DNA of 64,000 nucleotides from Mytilus edulis (lineage: Eukaryota; Mollusca; Bivalvia; Mytilida; Mytilidae), in contig NC_092350.1 of NCBI RefSeq assembly GCF_963676685.1, forward strand, positions 69,256,502 through 69,320,501, in the 5' to 3' direction. The translations under genes and the position numbers were made by a program. Below, piece by piece: positions 1 through 11,264 of the stretch. The notes under the pieces are model-generated. The model was given only the letters and a program-made list of their open reading frames with translations. It made no database searches and was not told the origin of the DNA. Every line of letters starts with the position of its first letter. The first letter of the stretch is position 1.

Positions 1-50
1 CCCATTATAGGAATTGTAGTATTTTTTTCTTGATTTTCCTTTAGTCTGAA
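1..50 (+). repeat. 3' fragment of a further A block
   Basis: These bases match the right-hand part of the A blocks (compare about 4,728-4,778, 8,557-8,605 and 19,225-19,270) and stop abruptly near position 50, where a different segment (X) begins. The window therefore opens inside another copy of the 4-kb block, and the duplication cluster continues beyond the left edge. Confidence 0.7.
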
Positions 51-600
51 GAACCGTTGCACTTTATTTTAAAAGCATGAGGATAAATGAAAATACCACA
101 GAGGGAAAATTGTAGTCGTATACGACAATAAAAACACCAATCTGACAAGAAGACAAAGTTGTTTTTGCATGCTACAGCAATGAACTATCTTAAGTACTAT
201 GCAAATAATTCTAGCAAACAATATCAGTTTTTAAGACAAATTAGTAACATTTTCAAGACTTGTTCAAATATATTTTTGGAAGAATACCTTGTATAAACTT
301 GTATTACAACAGTAGGTTTTTTAAAGTAAAGCTAGATGGAGCAAACGAAAAATGTTTCATTTAAGTTTTGAACATAACTATGTCATACTTATTGGTTATT
401 TTTCATATACACATACTCAAATATCTTTTCAATTATGTATGTTGAACGGCTGTTGTCTCGTTTACTCATTCTCGACATCCCATTTATTAGTCCTTCCTGA
501 CGTAGCCGAGTTAGACTCTGTGCCTGAGAGTTATCCGTACTTCCAATAGAATATTCATGGGTTTGATTTGAAGTATATTTGTGCAATGTTTATATTCATA

Positions 601-644
601 ATTGTTTGATATTTGGTACATAATTGTTTGATATTTGGAACATA
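601..644 (+). repeat. 22-bp minisatellite, two units
   Basis: Two tandem units of ATTGTTTGATATTTGGTACA type. The paralogous locus at 15,053-15,118 has three units, so the repeat changed length after the segmental duplication. Confidence 0.8.
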
Positions 645-1173
645 ATTTTCTGGCAATTTAACTCTTCCTGGTCCTGTTACTTTAAACAAGTAATCAACGT
701 GTAGTTGTCAATTATTTTAGTAATTATTCGGTACAATGACATAATCTTTACCTCCTGTCCAGATAAATCGACTGGGCCTACAGTACTGGTTTTGACAAGT
801 TTATAAAATCTTGTACGCTACATAATTTCTATCTTTCGACACAATTGTTCAAATTGTTTCTTTTAAATGCGTTAAAATATTTTCTTAAATACAAAGTTCT
901 AGATTAATAATCATATTAAATTAAAAGTTGCTTCCGTTTAGGTCCAGAGATGTAGACATAGGGTTTTGTGATTTAATTTCGTAAATGGATGATATAGAAA
1001 TCATAAATGTGGAAGGCACTCGAAGTGGATTCGATTATCAAAATTAAATATTTAAAATATATGAGCTCTTACTTAGAACTCTCAGTTCATCGGATATATC
1101 CAATATCGTTAGTGTAATTTTTTAATTATAACGTCTCAATTGATTCAATCACAATTATCAAAAATGTAATAAT

Positions 1174-1195
1174 CTATATATATATATATATATAT
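1174..1195 (+). repeat. TA microsatellite
   Basis: A run of about eleven TA dinucleotides. The paralogous locus in L2 (15,663-15,680) is shorter. Confidence 0.9.
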
Positions 1196-1390
1196 TAAAA
1201 GACATTTCAGAACAAATTTGACTTTTGTTAAGATTGGGCAATTGTCGATAAAATTTTAATCGTTGCAAACTTGCATTTAAAATTTTAGTTAGCTGCCTTT
1301 TTTTCTGTAAAACTTAATTCATAAGATTGATACATGGTAGACAATTATAAATATTATGAAAAGTGACAAACTTTGTTTGAGTTTTGTTCA

Positions 1391-4300
1391 GGCTTATATA
1401 TTTCTTTGCCCTGTTATGTTTGCATGTTATGCTTTTATCTATTAACGTGATAGTTTGTAGGGGATCATTGCCATTGAGAAATTTCTTGAAATTATAGTTT
1501 TCTGCACTGCTTTCTGTAAGGAAGGAAGCAATTGACAATAGTTTGACTATATAGCTATATCAGAGACGTTACAGCTGAAGTTTGGGTGATTATTATTTTA
1601 CCAGTAACGACGTACCTCTTGTCCCAGCATTAGTGTAAATGCCTACAAATGAATGTAAATATATCTGGCTATAAAACATATGTTGTATTGGAGCTACAGA
1701 GCTGTTCAAACTTAAAAGTAGGTCGCATTTGAAATAAGAGAAATAACATGGTTCAAATCATGTTTTTACCATAAAAACAAAATCTTAAATCAAATCAACA
1801 AATGCATCATATGTATGTAAGACATTACAATAAAAGGCACTAGTCGTATACCGCTGTTACAAAAGGTTACACACTGAAGCCGAGGGAAAACATTCATTAC
1901 AAGAAGAAAACAACGGAACGACAAAATCACTGAACCGAGTCAAATACCTAATTGAAATATTTGTAATTTCAAATTTAATTAAGGAAATCTTCAATCGTTA
2001 CGAATATTAAACATATTGATATATTTTACAAAACTAACGGAGTACCTGTATAATTTAAATCCCATCTTTGTATCAACAATATAGAGAAAAGAAATATTCA
2101 TTGACCAAGTAGGTCATATTTTTCGAATTGTTCGAACCTGATGCAGACGATTCGAAAACCTTGCATTCCTCAATTTGAGAATCGACTAAGCTATCCATCA
2201 GGATATTTGTTATATCTAGTAATTAATTATCCATCCGGGTATTCATATTAGAAAAAAATTATTAACACCATGCTTTAAATAATGAAGATTATCTCCAGAT
2301 CTTAATTCATTTTCGTAAATATCCTTCGACAATTGCAAAAATCTTTAAATAACGATACCAGGAATATCATCAACACGTTTTACAATTTTAACTGGACAAA
2401 TACAAGTAAGAAATGAACACCTCAAGGAAACATAAATAGAACCATACAAATACTACATGCTTGCAGGTCCTCGTATACCATATCACATATCAAAATCACA
2501 TCATGCAGACATGCACCTGATGTGATCTTCTCTTTATTTGAGTTTTTGCTGCTATCCAAAATCATTCACGGTTTTTTTGTGATTTTGTGATTTTTTTTAA
2601 AAGAAAATCACCCAGGGTTGAAGCACACTCGGCTAGCTGTCTTCCATTACTGGATCATTTTTAAAAATGATCAATGCACTCACTAATAAGTTATTCCAAA
2701 ATTAAAATGCTGAAAAGAAATCCCTAATGGAACGTTGCACACGCACACAATTTAATTACACGAACGTACATATTTATATACACGAACAACTTAAAGCATG
2801 GTTTAGATTGATATTAAAAGCAATGTTTAAATAAATAAAATCTATAAACGGTTGGTACTGATTTAAATTAGTGTCTCCTCCTGTACATTCTTGAGAATTG
2901 AATAAAAGACACTGCTATTTTAGTGTTTGGTAAGGTTTGCTGTCACTGTGCACCACAGATCAGTATAGCATCTAATATGAGACACCAGAGACCTCTTTAT
3001 GTCAGAAAACACCATCAAACATCCAAACATACTATCCACACTGATCTGTGTCCACGCTTGTAACCTGTAAAAACAATGAAGAAATTGTGATTATTTGTAA
3101 TTAAGGCTGCATTTACTGATAACCTTTTATCGAACGAGAACACAGTACTTATGTACTTTCATAATACTGATAATGAAACATCTATATCAGTCCTTTATGT
3201 ACATTGAATAGCCGACATGATCAAAGGTAAGGTTCATTTGTCAGAACAGCTACTTTTTAAAGTCAAATAAGCATTTAATGTTTAAAAGGTATAGACAAAA
3301 TATATTGTAATAATTAGGGAATATTTCCTCTTTACCCGTTCCCGTCAAGGCCAATTCAGTTTTGTTTATCCAAGGGAGAATGTCTTTACTCTGAGACAAG
3401 CAGTCTTTGCTCTCATATCTATATGTCGCTTGTTAAGCAAACATACAGCACATATCAATTTTTAAGCCTTTTGTTTTATCTGACCGGGATACGACCCAAC
3501 AACGTCGAGCTCTTGCACTCGAGTGCAAGGCGAGTGCGCGTCCTTTAGACTATTGAGGCAGTAAATTGAGATTTTGGTTTACGTAAACGAGACAGCAATC
3601 CAACGAAACATAAAACTAAATTTATCAATAGATCAAACCGATAGTTTTCCGTTTACATTATATGAGTTGGAGTATCGTCCTTGGTTGTTTTTTGAGAGCT
3701 AACTGATGGATTTTAAAATTAAACTAAAGTAAATATATTATTACGTAGAATAATTGAGTCAGACAAAAGATATTAACTACATCGTAATGACAATTTGAAT
3801 ACACTCAAACAACAGCAAATTGTTCAGAAAACATTATTGAAACATTCAAGATAGTTGGTTTTTTTAAGTTGTAGTGAACGTTGCCCCCCTAAAAGATTTT
3901 TCATGGCCGCCCGCAAACTCCATCTGAACGAGCTGCATACTGGATTGATTCAGTTACCAAGTTTGGTAACGAACATTTTCGACATTCTTCTTTAGATATT
4001 CCTTGGTATTCGTTCTTCCTTATAAATGTACTTTAATAATAATAAGCTTTATGTCAGTGAGGTGTCTACGGTGGATTTTTTACCGAGTTAAAAGAAAGCA
4101 GACACAGGAGTAACGAGAACAAATGAATATCACTGTCCAGAACACACTTTTTGAAAACAAAAATACAAAATGATGAAATGATTTTACATGGGAAATCAAA
4201 TATTTAAGATATAGGTTCACAAAGCATTGTCACTTTAGTTTAAGAAAGTTAGCGAAGACAGACAATTATAATTATAAGTATAACTATTTATCCGTACATG

Positions 4301-5431
4301 TGTATTCTGGGTACTTGTAAGATGTGTCCCAAATGGCGAAGATGGTTCTTTTGTTTCATCCTTTTTTTTCTTTTCTTTTAACATTTTTGTTATATAAAAT
4401 AAAATCAGACGGTCTTATACATGTTAAATTCGACACGGTAAGAGATCTTATCAATCATTGTATTCAAAAAGCTCGAGACATTAATTCAACCTTAAAACGA
4501 GAATGTACTTTATGCGTTTTTTGATGTTCAATTGAGGACCCACTTTTAAACACGAAAGTACAAAACTTATACAAACACGCACCCAAATGCAAAATTTCCT
4601 TAACTCTCTCTATGTTTTTTTTTAATTATAAAACAATAAAACCGAGTATATAAACCGGTTTATATGATATAGGAAAGTACGATTAAACTGAGAAACGGAA
4701 TGATTAACTTTCGCTATTTTTAACCTCCCCATTATAGAAATTGTAGTATTTCTTCTTGATTTTCCTTTAGTCTTTATATATGAGTGACAATTTTTTTATT
4801 TCAATATTCTTTTGTATCAGCTGAGTAAAGTAGTCATACGAGGCAGATGCAGATACCGGTTATCTATGTCTACATCTAATCTCAAGGCTATGGACCGTTG
4901 CTGAGATTAAACATTTTCCGAACCCTGAATAATCTATCAATAGTATACGAGAAAGTACGTGTCTTTTATAACATCAGTGGTGTATGATACCAATCAGCTT
5001 GGACGTTCGATGACTATCAGTTTTAAGTTTATCAGGTTCAAACTTACATGTAGATTATCGATGATCTCATTTCGTATTTCCCGTTTAAAAGGAGAATAAA
5101 TAGGAGCTTATACAAATGTATTATGATGTTATTCAAGATGTATTAAAAAAATGTTTGTCTAATTGTATAGAATAAACAAGTGAAATCTAACTAACAAATG
5201 TAAAGTTTTAAGCCATTTGATCAAAATACATAAAATCAAATCAGAAACAGTGAGCAATAAAGGGGAGTAATTTCCAATCTAATCAATACATATTTCTCTG
5301 ATTTGTTATGCTCCTATAACAAGCGCGCGAGTTCGGGTATATAAATGTTTATATAGTTTCAAACCTACTAATTCGCATCTGGTAATAAACATGTACATTT
5401 TATTCCAGGCAGGACCAGATTCACAAAATCA
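1391..5431 (+). repeat. A block, copy 1 (A1)
   Basis: First of two tandem copies of a roughly 4-kb non-coding block; compare A2 (5,454 on) and A3 (15,864 on). A1 lacks an approximately 130-bp stretch that A2 has at 7,533-7,665 and A3 at 17,985-18,120. It ends at the words CACAAAATC, followed by about 22 bp of filler before A2 restarts at TTCAGGCTTATAT. No gene is recognised inside. Confidence 0.8.
3483..3562 (-). repeat. tRNA-derived SINE-like head in A1
   Basis: Read on the minus strand, TAGTCTAAAGG (plus 3,542-3,552) fits the pol III box A consensus TRGYNNARNNG, and GGGTCGTATCC (plus 3,487-3,497) is close to box B GGTTCGANNCC. The roughly 45-nt spacing is tRNA-like. No proper acceptor stem is seen, so this is a tRNA-derived relic and not a functional tRNA gene. 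Paralogous copies lie in A2 and A3. Confidence 0.45.
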
Positions 5432-7376
5432 CACAATTATAAATTTTATAATTCAGGCTTATATATTTGTTTTCCCTGTTATGTTTGCATGTTATGCTTT
5501 TATCTATTAACGTAATATTTTTTTTTGGGGGGGGGGATCATTGCCATTGAGAAAATTGCTTAAAATTATAGTTTTCTGCACTGCTTTCTGTAAAGAAGCT
5601 AGGAAGCAATTGAGAATAGTTTGCCTATATAGCTATAGCAAAGACGGTACAGCTGAAGTTTTGGTGATTATTTTTTACCAGTAACAACGTACTACTTGTC
5701 CCAGCATTAGTGTAAAACCTCCAAATGAATGTAAATATATCAGGCTATAAAAGATATTTGGTATTGGAGCTACAGAGCTGTTCAAACTTAAAGTAGGTCG
5801 CATTTGAAATGAGTGAAATAACAACGGAACGACAGAATCACTGAACGGAGTCAAATACTTAATTGAAATATTTGCAATTTCGTATTTCATTCTGGAAATC
5901 TTTAATCTTTACAAATACTAAACATATCGATATATTGATACGAAACTCATGGAGTACCTGTATAATTAAAATCCCATCTTTTTATCAACAATATAGAGAA
6001 AAAGAAATAATCATTTGACCAAGTAGGTAGAATTTTTCGAATTGTTCGAACCTAATGAAGACGATTTGAACACCTTATATCCCTCAAGTTGAGAATCGAC
6101 TAAGCTGTCCATCAGGATATTTATTACATCTTATCCATTATTATCCATCAGGGTATTCATATTAAAAAAATATATAAACACCATGCTTTAAATAATGAAG
6201 GTCAGTCGCAATTGGTTTTATTTCCAGTTCTGTAATCATTTTCGTAAATATTCTAAGACAATTAAAAAAATCTTTAACTAACGATACCAGGAATATCCTT
6301 AACAAGTTTACAATTTTAACTGTACAAACCTAGGTAAGAAATGAACACCTCAAAAACACAAATAGAACCATACAAATACAACATGATTGCAGGTCCTCGT
6401 ATACCATATCTCATATCAAAATCACATCAGAAATGCACCTTATGTGATCTTCTCCATATTTGAGTTTTTGCTGCTATCCAAAATCTTTCGCGATGTTTTG
6501 CGATTTTCTTTTTTTTTCTTTCTTTTAAATAAATCACCCCAGGGTTGGAGCACACTCGGCTAGCTGTCTTCCATTACCAGATCATTAATGTATTCAATAA
6601 GAAGTTATTACAAAATTAAAATGCTGAAAGGAAATCCTCAATGGAACGTTGCACATGCAAAAAATTTAAGACCATGAACGTACATATTTATATACACGAA
6701 GCTCTTAACGCATGTTGTAGATTGAATATTAAAATTTTTAAACGGTTGGCACTGATTTAAATTAGTGTATCCTCCTCAACATGATTGAAAATTGAATATA
6801 AGACACTGCTATTTTAGTGTTTGGTACAGAGTTGCTGTCACTGTGCAACACATATCAACATTGCACCTAAAATGAGTAAACGAGAGACCTCTTTATGTCA
6901 GAAAACACTATCAAACATTCAAACATACTATCCACACTGATCTGTGTCCACACTTGTTACCTGTAAAAACAATAAAGAAATTGTGATTATTTGTAATTAA
7001 GGCTGCATTTTAATACTGATAACTTTTTATTGAACGAGGACACAGTACTTATGTACTTTTATAATACTGATAATGAAACATCGATATCAGTCCTTTATGT
7101 AAATTGAATAACCGACATGATCATGATTATTTATCAGAACAGCTACTTTTTAAAGTCATATAAGCATTTAATGTTCAAAATGTATAGTCAAAATATATCG
7201 TAATAATAAGGGAATATTTCCTTTTAACCCGTTTCCGTCAAGACCTATTCAGCTTTGTTTCTCCAAGGGAGATTGTTTTTACTCTGAGACGAGCAGTCTT
7301 TGCTCTCATATTCATATGTGGCTTGTTAAGCAAACAGACACCACATATAAATTTTTAAGCCTTTTGTTTTATCTGA

Positions 7377-7455
7377 ACGGGGTATGAACCAAGAACCTCG
7401 AGCTCCTGCACTCGAGTGCAAGGCGAGTGCGCGTCCTTTAGACTATCGAGGCAGT
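7377..7455 (-). repeat. tRNA-derived SINE-like head in A2
   Basis: Paralogue of the element at 3,483-3,562. On the minus strand box A reads TAGTCTAAAGG (plus 7,435-7,445) and box B reads GGTTCATACC (plus 7,381-7,390). It is a relic, not a functional tRNA. Confidence 0.45.
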
Positions 7456-9012
7456 ATATGGAGATTTTGGTTTAGGTAAAGGAGACAGCAAACCAACGAA
7501 ACAAAAAACTAAATTTATCAATAGGTCAATATATAGCAGGTCTTTTATATTGATCTCAACTTCAATGACTATCACCAAGCACGCTCGATGTCAATATTTT
7601 CCGATGCAAAAAAACTAAAACGAAAGCACAAAGGTTCATCCTGTTTTAACAGTACAGAGAGTTTTCAGTTTACATTAAAGGAGTTGGAGCTATCTTCCGT
7701 GGTTCATATTTGAGAGCTATATTTTGTGAACGTTGCCCTTATAGATTTTTAAAAGCCGTCCACAAACTCCGTCTGAACGATCTGCGTACTGGATTAATTC
7801 AGTTATTTTAAAAAATATGAAAACGAACACTTCCGACATTTTTTTTCAGATATGCCTTGGTATTCGATCTTCCTTATAAATGTACCTAACCAATAATTAG
7901 CTTTTTATCAGTAAGGTGTCTACGATGGATATTTGTCGAGTTAAAAGAAGACAAGACACAGGAGTAACGAGAACAAATGAAAAAGTGCAAAATGATGAAA
8001 TGATTTTACATGAAAAATCAAATATTTAAGATATAGGTTCACAAAGCATTGTCACTTTAGTTTAAGAAAGTTAGCGAAAACAGACAACTATAATCTAAGT
8101 ATAACTAGTTATCCATACATGTGTATTCTGGGTACTTGTAAGATGGTAAAATTTTACTAAGGTTACAATGTCCCAAATGGCGAAGATAGTTCTTTTGTTT
8201 CATCCTTCTTTTTTTTTTTTTTTTTTTTAACATTTTGGGTATATAAAATAAAATCAGACGGTCTTATGCATGTAAGACGGTCTTATCAATGATTGTTATA
8301 AAAAAGCTCGAGAAATTAATTCAACCTTAAATCGAGAATGCTCTTTATGCGTTTTTTAATGTTCAATTGTGGACTCATTTGACACATGAAAGTACAAAAC
8401 TTATACAGATACGCAATGTAAAATTTTCTAAACTCTCTCTATGTTTTTTTTAATTATAAAACAATAAAATCGAGTATATAAACCGGTTTATATGATACAG
8501 GAAAGTACGATTAAACTGAGAAACGGAATGATAAACTTTCGCCATTTTTAACCTCCCCATTATAGAAATTGTAGTAGTTTTTTCTTGATTTTCCTTTAGT
8601 CTTTATGTATGAGTGACAATTTTTTATTTCAATATTGTTTTGTATCAGCTGAGTAAAGTAGTCATACGAAGGACTTGATATTGTTTGGAAAATAGTAATA
8701 AACATGCAGATACCGGTTATCTATGTCTGCATCTAATCTCAAGGCTATGGACCGTTGCTGAGATTAAACGTTTTCCGAACCATAAATAATCTATCAATAG
8801 TATACAAGAAAGTAAGTGTCTTTTATAACATCAGCTGTGTATGGTACCAATCAGATTGGACGTTCGATGGCTATCAGTTTTAAGTTTATCAGGTTCAAAC
8901 TTACATGTAGATTATCGATGATCTCATTTCGTATTTCCCGTTTAAAAGGAGAATAAATAGGAGCTTATACAAATGTATTATGATGTTATTCAAGATGTAT
9001 TAAAAAATGTTT

Positions 9013-9240
9013 GTCTAATTGTATTCATAAAACTTGATAGAATAAACAAGTGAAATCTAACTAACAAATGTAAATTTTTAAGCAATTTGATCAAAATACA
9101 TAAAATCAAATCAGAAACTAAACAAACAGTGAGCAATAAAGGGGAGTAATTTCCAATCTAACCAATACATATATCTCTGATTTGTTATGCTCCTATAACA
9201 AGCGCGCGAGTTCGGGTATATAAATGTTTATATAGTTTAA
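9013..9240 (+). repeat. diverged dispersed repeat, member 1
   Basis: The sequence from ATTGTATTCAT through the conserved word GTTATGCTCCTATAACAAGCG resembles a second, more diverged copy at about 9,905-10,140 in the same orientation. The same pair recurs in L2 (23,847-24,060 and 24,765-24,990). It is probably an old dispersed element or internal duplication; no TIR or ORF was identified. Confidence 0.55.
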
Positions 9241-9321
9241 AACCTACTAATTCGCATCTGATAATAAACATGTACACTTTATTCCAGACAGGACCAGATT
9301 CACAAAATCGTTGTACAAAAG

Positions 9322-9441
9322 CAGAAGCGGATCCAGTCATTTTCAAAAGGGAAGGGGGTTCCACACATATGACCTCAGTCAAACCCATTGATCGTCAAAA
9401 AAGGGGATCAAACGCCGGATCTCTCCCTGGATCCGCCACTG
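9322..9441 (+). mobile_element. 120-bp hAT-like MITE (L1)
   Basis: The termini are inverted: CAGAAGCGGATCCAG at the left and CTGGATCCGCCACTG at the right. Both sides are flanked by AAAAG (9,317-9,321 and 9,442-9,446), a candidate 5-bp target duplication. CAG...CTG ends resemble hAT elements, but hAT normally makes an 8-bp duplication, so the family assignment is tentative. The orthologous insertion exists in L2 (24,151-24,271), so it predates the segmental duplication. Confidence 0.6.
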
Positions 9442-9446
9442 AAAAG

Positions 9447-11264
9447 TGATCTTTATTAAGTATATTAATTCACATTTTCACTATACTCAACATTTGATGA
9501 TATCCGTCAAACAAAGCGGAATAACTCAGATCCATATTGGTGAAAGTTGTATAATCCTCTTTGTTACTGATAACAAATCGACAAAAATTAAACCAAAAAG
9601 GAAAATTAGATACCTTTATGATAATCAAATTTGTAAAAATGAGCAAAATAATAATAGTTGTGTTTTGATTCAAAATCATATTAATTGACACCTCTACCTT
9701 TGTTATGGAAACTTATGAAGACCTTGTATATATATGTTAGATAAGTCCTAAGAATTACATATACATTTTTGAATCTCGAATAATTCGGTGACAATGATAA
9801 TGTTAAACATCAAGAATTGATACTCTTAGAATTTTACAAGATATATCATACCCCACGGATTTATCTGAGGTTTCTGGTCGCTCTGCCAATAACAAAAAAA
9901 ATGTCAATTGTATTCATTAAACTTGGTGAAATAACACAAGAGACATAACTAACAGTAACAGTGGTATAGGTTTAAGCCATTAACATCAAAACACACAAAA
10001 AAAAAATTAAAAAAAATCAGAGACCAAAAAAGCAGTAAGCAATAAACGGAAGTAATTTCCATTCTAATCAAAACATGAATCTCTGTTTTCGTTATGCTCA
10101 TATAACGAGCGGGCGAGATTTGATATATCTGAATTCTAAACGGAATGAAGCAAATCCATGTTTACAGTGTATAGATTCAAAGAAAAGAGGTGTGACTCTT
10201 GCAGTCTTAAATATGAAGTTATGTTTACTTTAATCAGTTCATCATTCATTGTAAGAGATATTTTTAAAATCTAATAATTGTGTACCTTTAAATACTACAT
10301 TTTACTAGTATATATATCGATCGCACCTTGACTGCACAGGTGTAAAGCTTCCTGGTAGCCATTTTGTTGAAGGTATTATTTCTGCTGGTTAATATTCAAT
10401 ATTCTTCAAATTGAACGTCAATTCAAGTCTTGAAAATGACAATGATGCACACATTTAAGAATGTAATGCAAATTTTTGTAAATTTATTGATTTTAAAAGA
10501 GTTGACTGAAGTATATTTTGTATGAATGGCGAAAGCGCTTCATTCTAAAAATATTCATGAAAATTAAATTGAGGTAAATGTAAGCAGTTATATATAGAAA
10601 GCCGTATTGTCGTCAACTATTAGGAAACCCAATATCTTATTGTCGTCTATAACAGGCACTGCATTGAAATGTATTACACAATTTAAACAATAAAAACTCA
10701 CGGCCTGATTTATAACTAAACAATTTATGAAAAACATAAACGGATGACATAAACCTACGATAACCACTGAACCACCGGTCCCTGACTTAGGACAGGCATA
10801 TACATATTTTGACGGGACGAAACATGTCTATTAGCGCTGTTAAACAGTGGTGTAACAGCACAACATAAGAACAAACTAAAACATCCTTTGCCATTGGCTC
10901 ATCTTAAAATGTATGTTTGAGGCACAAAACCTAGTAGAATAAAAACAATAGCACAGAGCACCGCAAAACAGTTCCTTTTACCGAAGGAGTGTACAAAGCC
11001 AATATCCACTATTAATTAATAACGTTCTCCCGGACTAAACTATCAAGCAATACCAATCCGTGGTTTAAGTTTAAAGACGTTAAAAAGTCTAAGAAACGCA
11101 TGACTTTGTGCCACTATTCGGTGTGTGCCATGGCACCGTAAGGAAGGCTGTACTTAAATTGGACAACTTAAAAAAACCGAACATGTGACTTGCATAAAGA
11201 GTCGTTTGATTGACAGATATACCACACAATAGCACAATTTTTTAATTATTTTTATTTTAGAAAT
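9447..11264 (+). other. upstream region of TRIM-like gene 1
   Basis: No coding gene is seen. The stretch 10,315-10,560 is well conserved with L2 (25,160-25,405) and is a reasonable place for the promoter and non-coding first exon. About 10,680-10,930 and 11,105-11,160 contain pieces of the dispersed mussel repeat that is better preserved at 28,838-29,270. The region ends in a pyrimidine/T-rich tract and TTTTATTTTAG, a splice acceptor 4 bp before the start codon at 11,265, so a 5'UTR intron is likely. Confidence 0.55.

Larger units (their letters stand above)
5454..9310 (+). repeat. A block, copy 2 (A2)
   Basis: Second tandem copy, continuing directly into the TRIM gene's upstream region. It contains the undisturbed sequence GTCTAATTGTATTC at 9,013-9,026. 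This is the empty site for the transposon inserted at the same place in A3. A poly-G tract (about 5,526-5,534) and a poly-T tract (about 8,209-8,228) are length-variable between copies. No coding gene is recognised. Confidence 0.8.

Noticed and set aside
389..586. 65-codon minus-strand open frame conserved in the duplicate at 14,842-15,039
   Set aside because: About seven residue changes among roughly a dozen base changes; differences are mostly amino-acid-altering, as expected for non-coding DNA kept open by chance.
3483..3562. Functional tRNA gene
   Set aside because: Boxes A and B only; no acceptor-stem pairing or anticodon arm could be drawn.
4324..4524. 66-codon frame in A1
   Set aside because: Broken in A2 and A3 by indels and by the length-variable poly-T tract; no motif.
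9446..9688. 80-codon frame downstream of the 120-bp MITE, also open in L2
   Set aside because: The L2 copy has an insertion that changes the protein; no recognisable domain and no codon bias visible.
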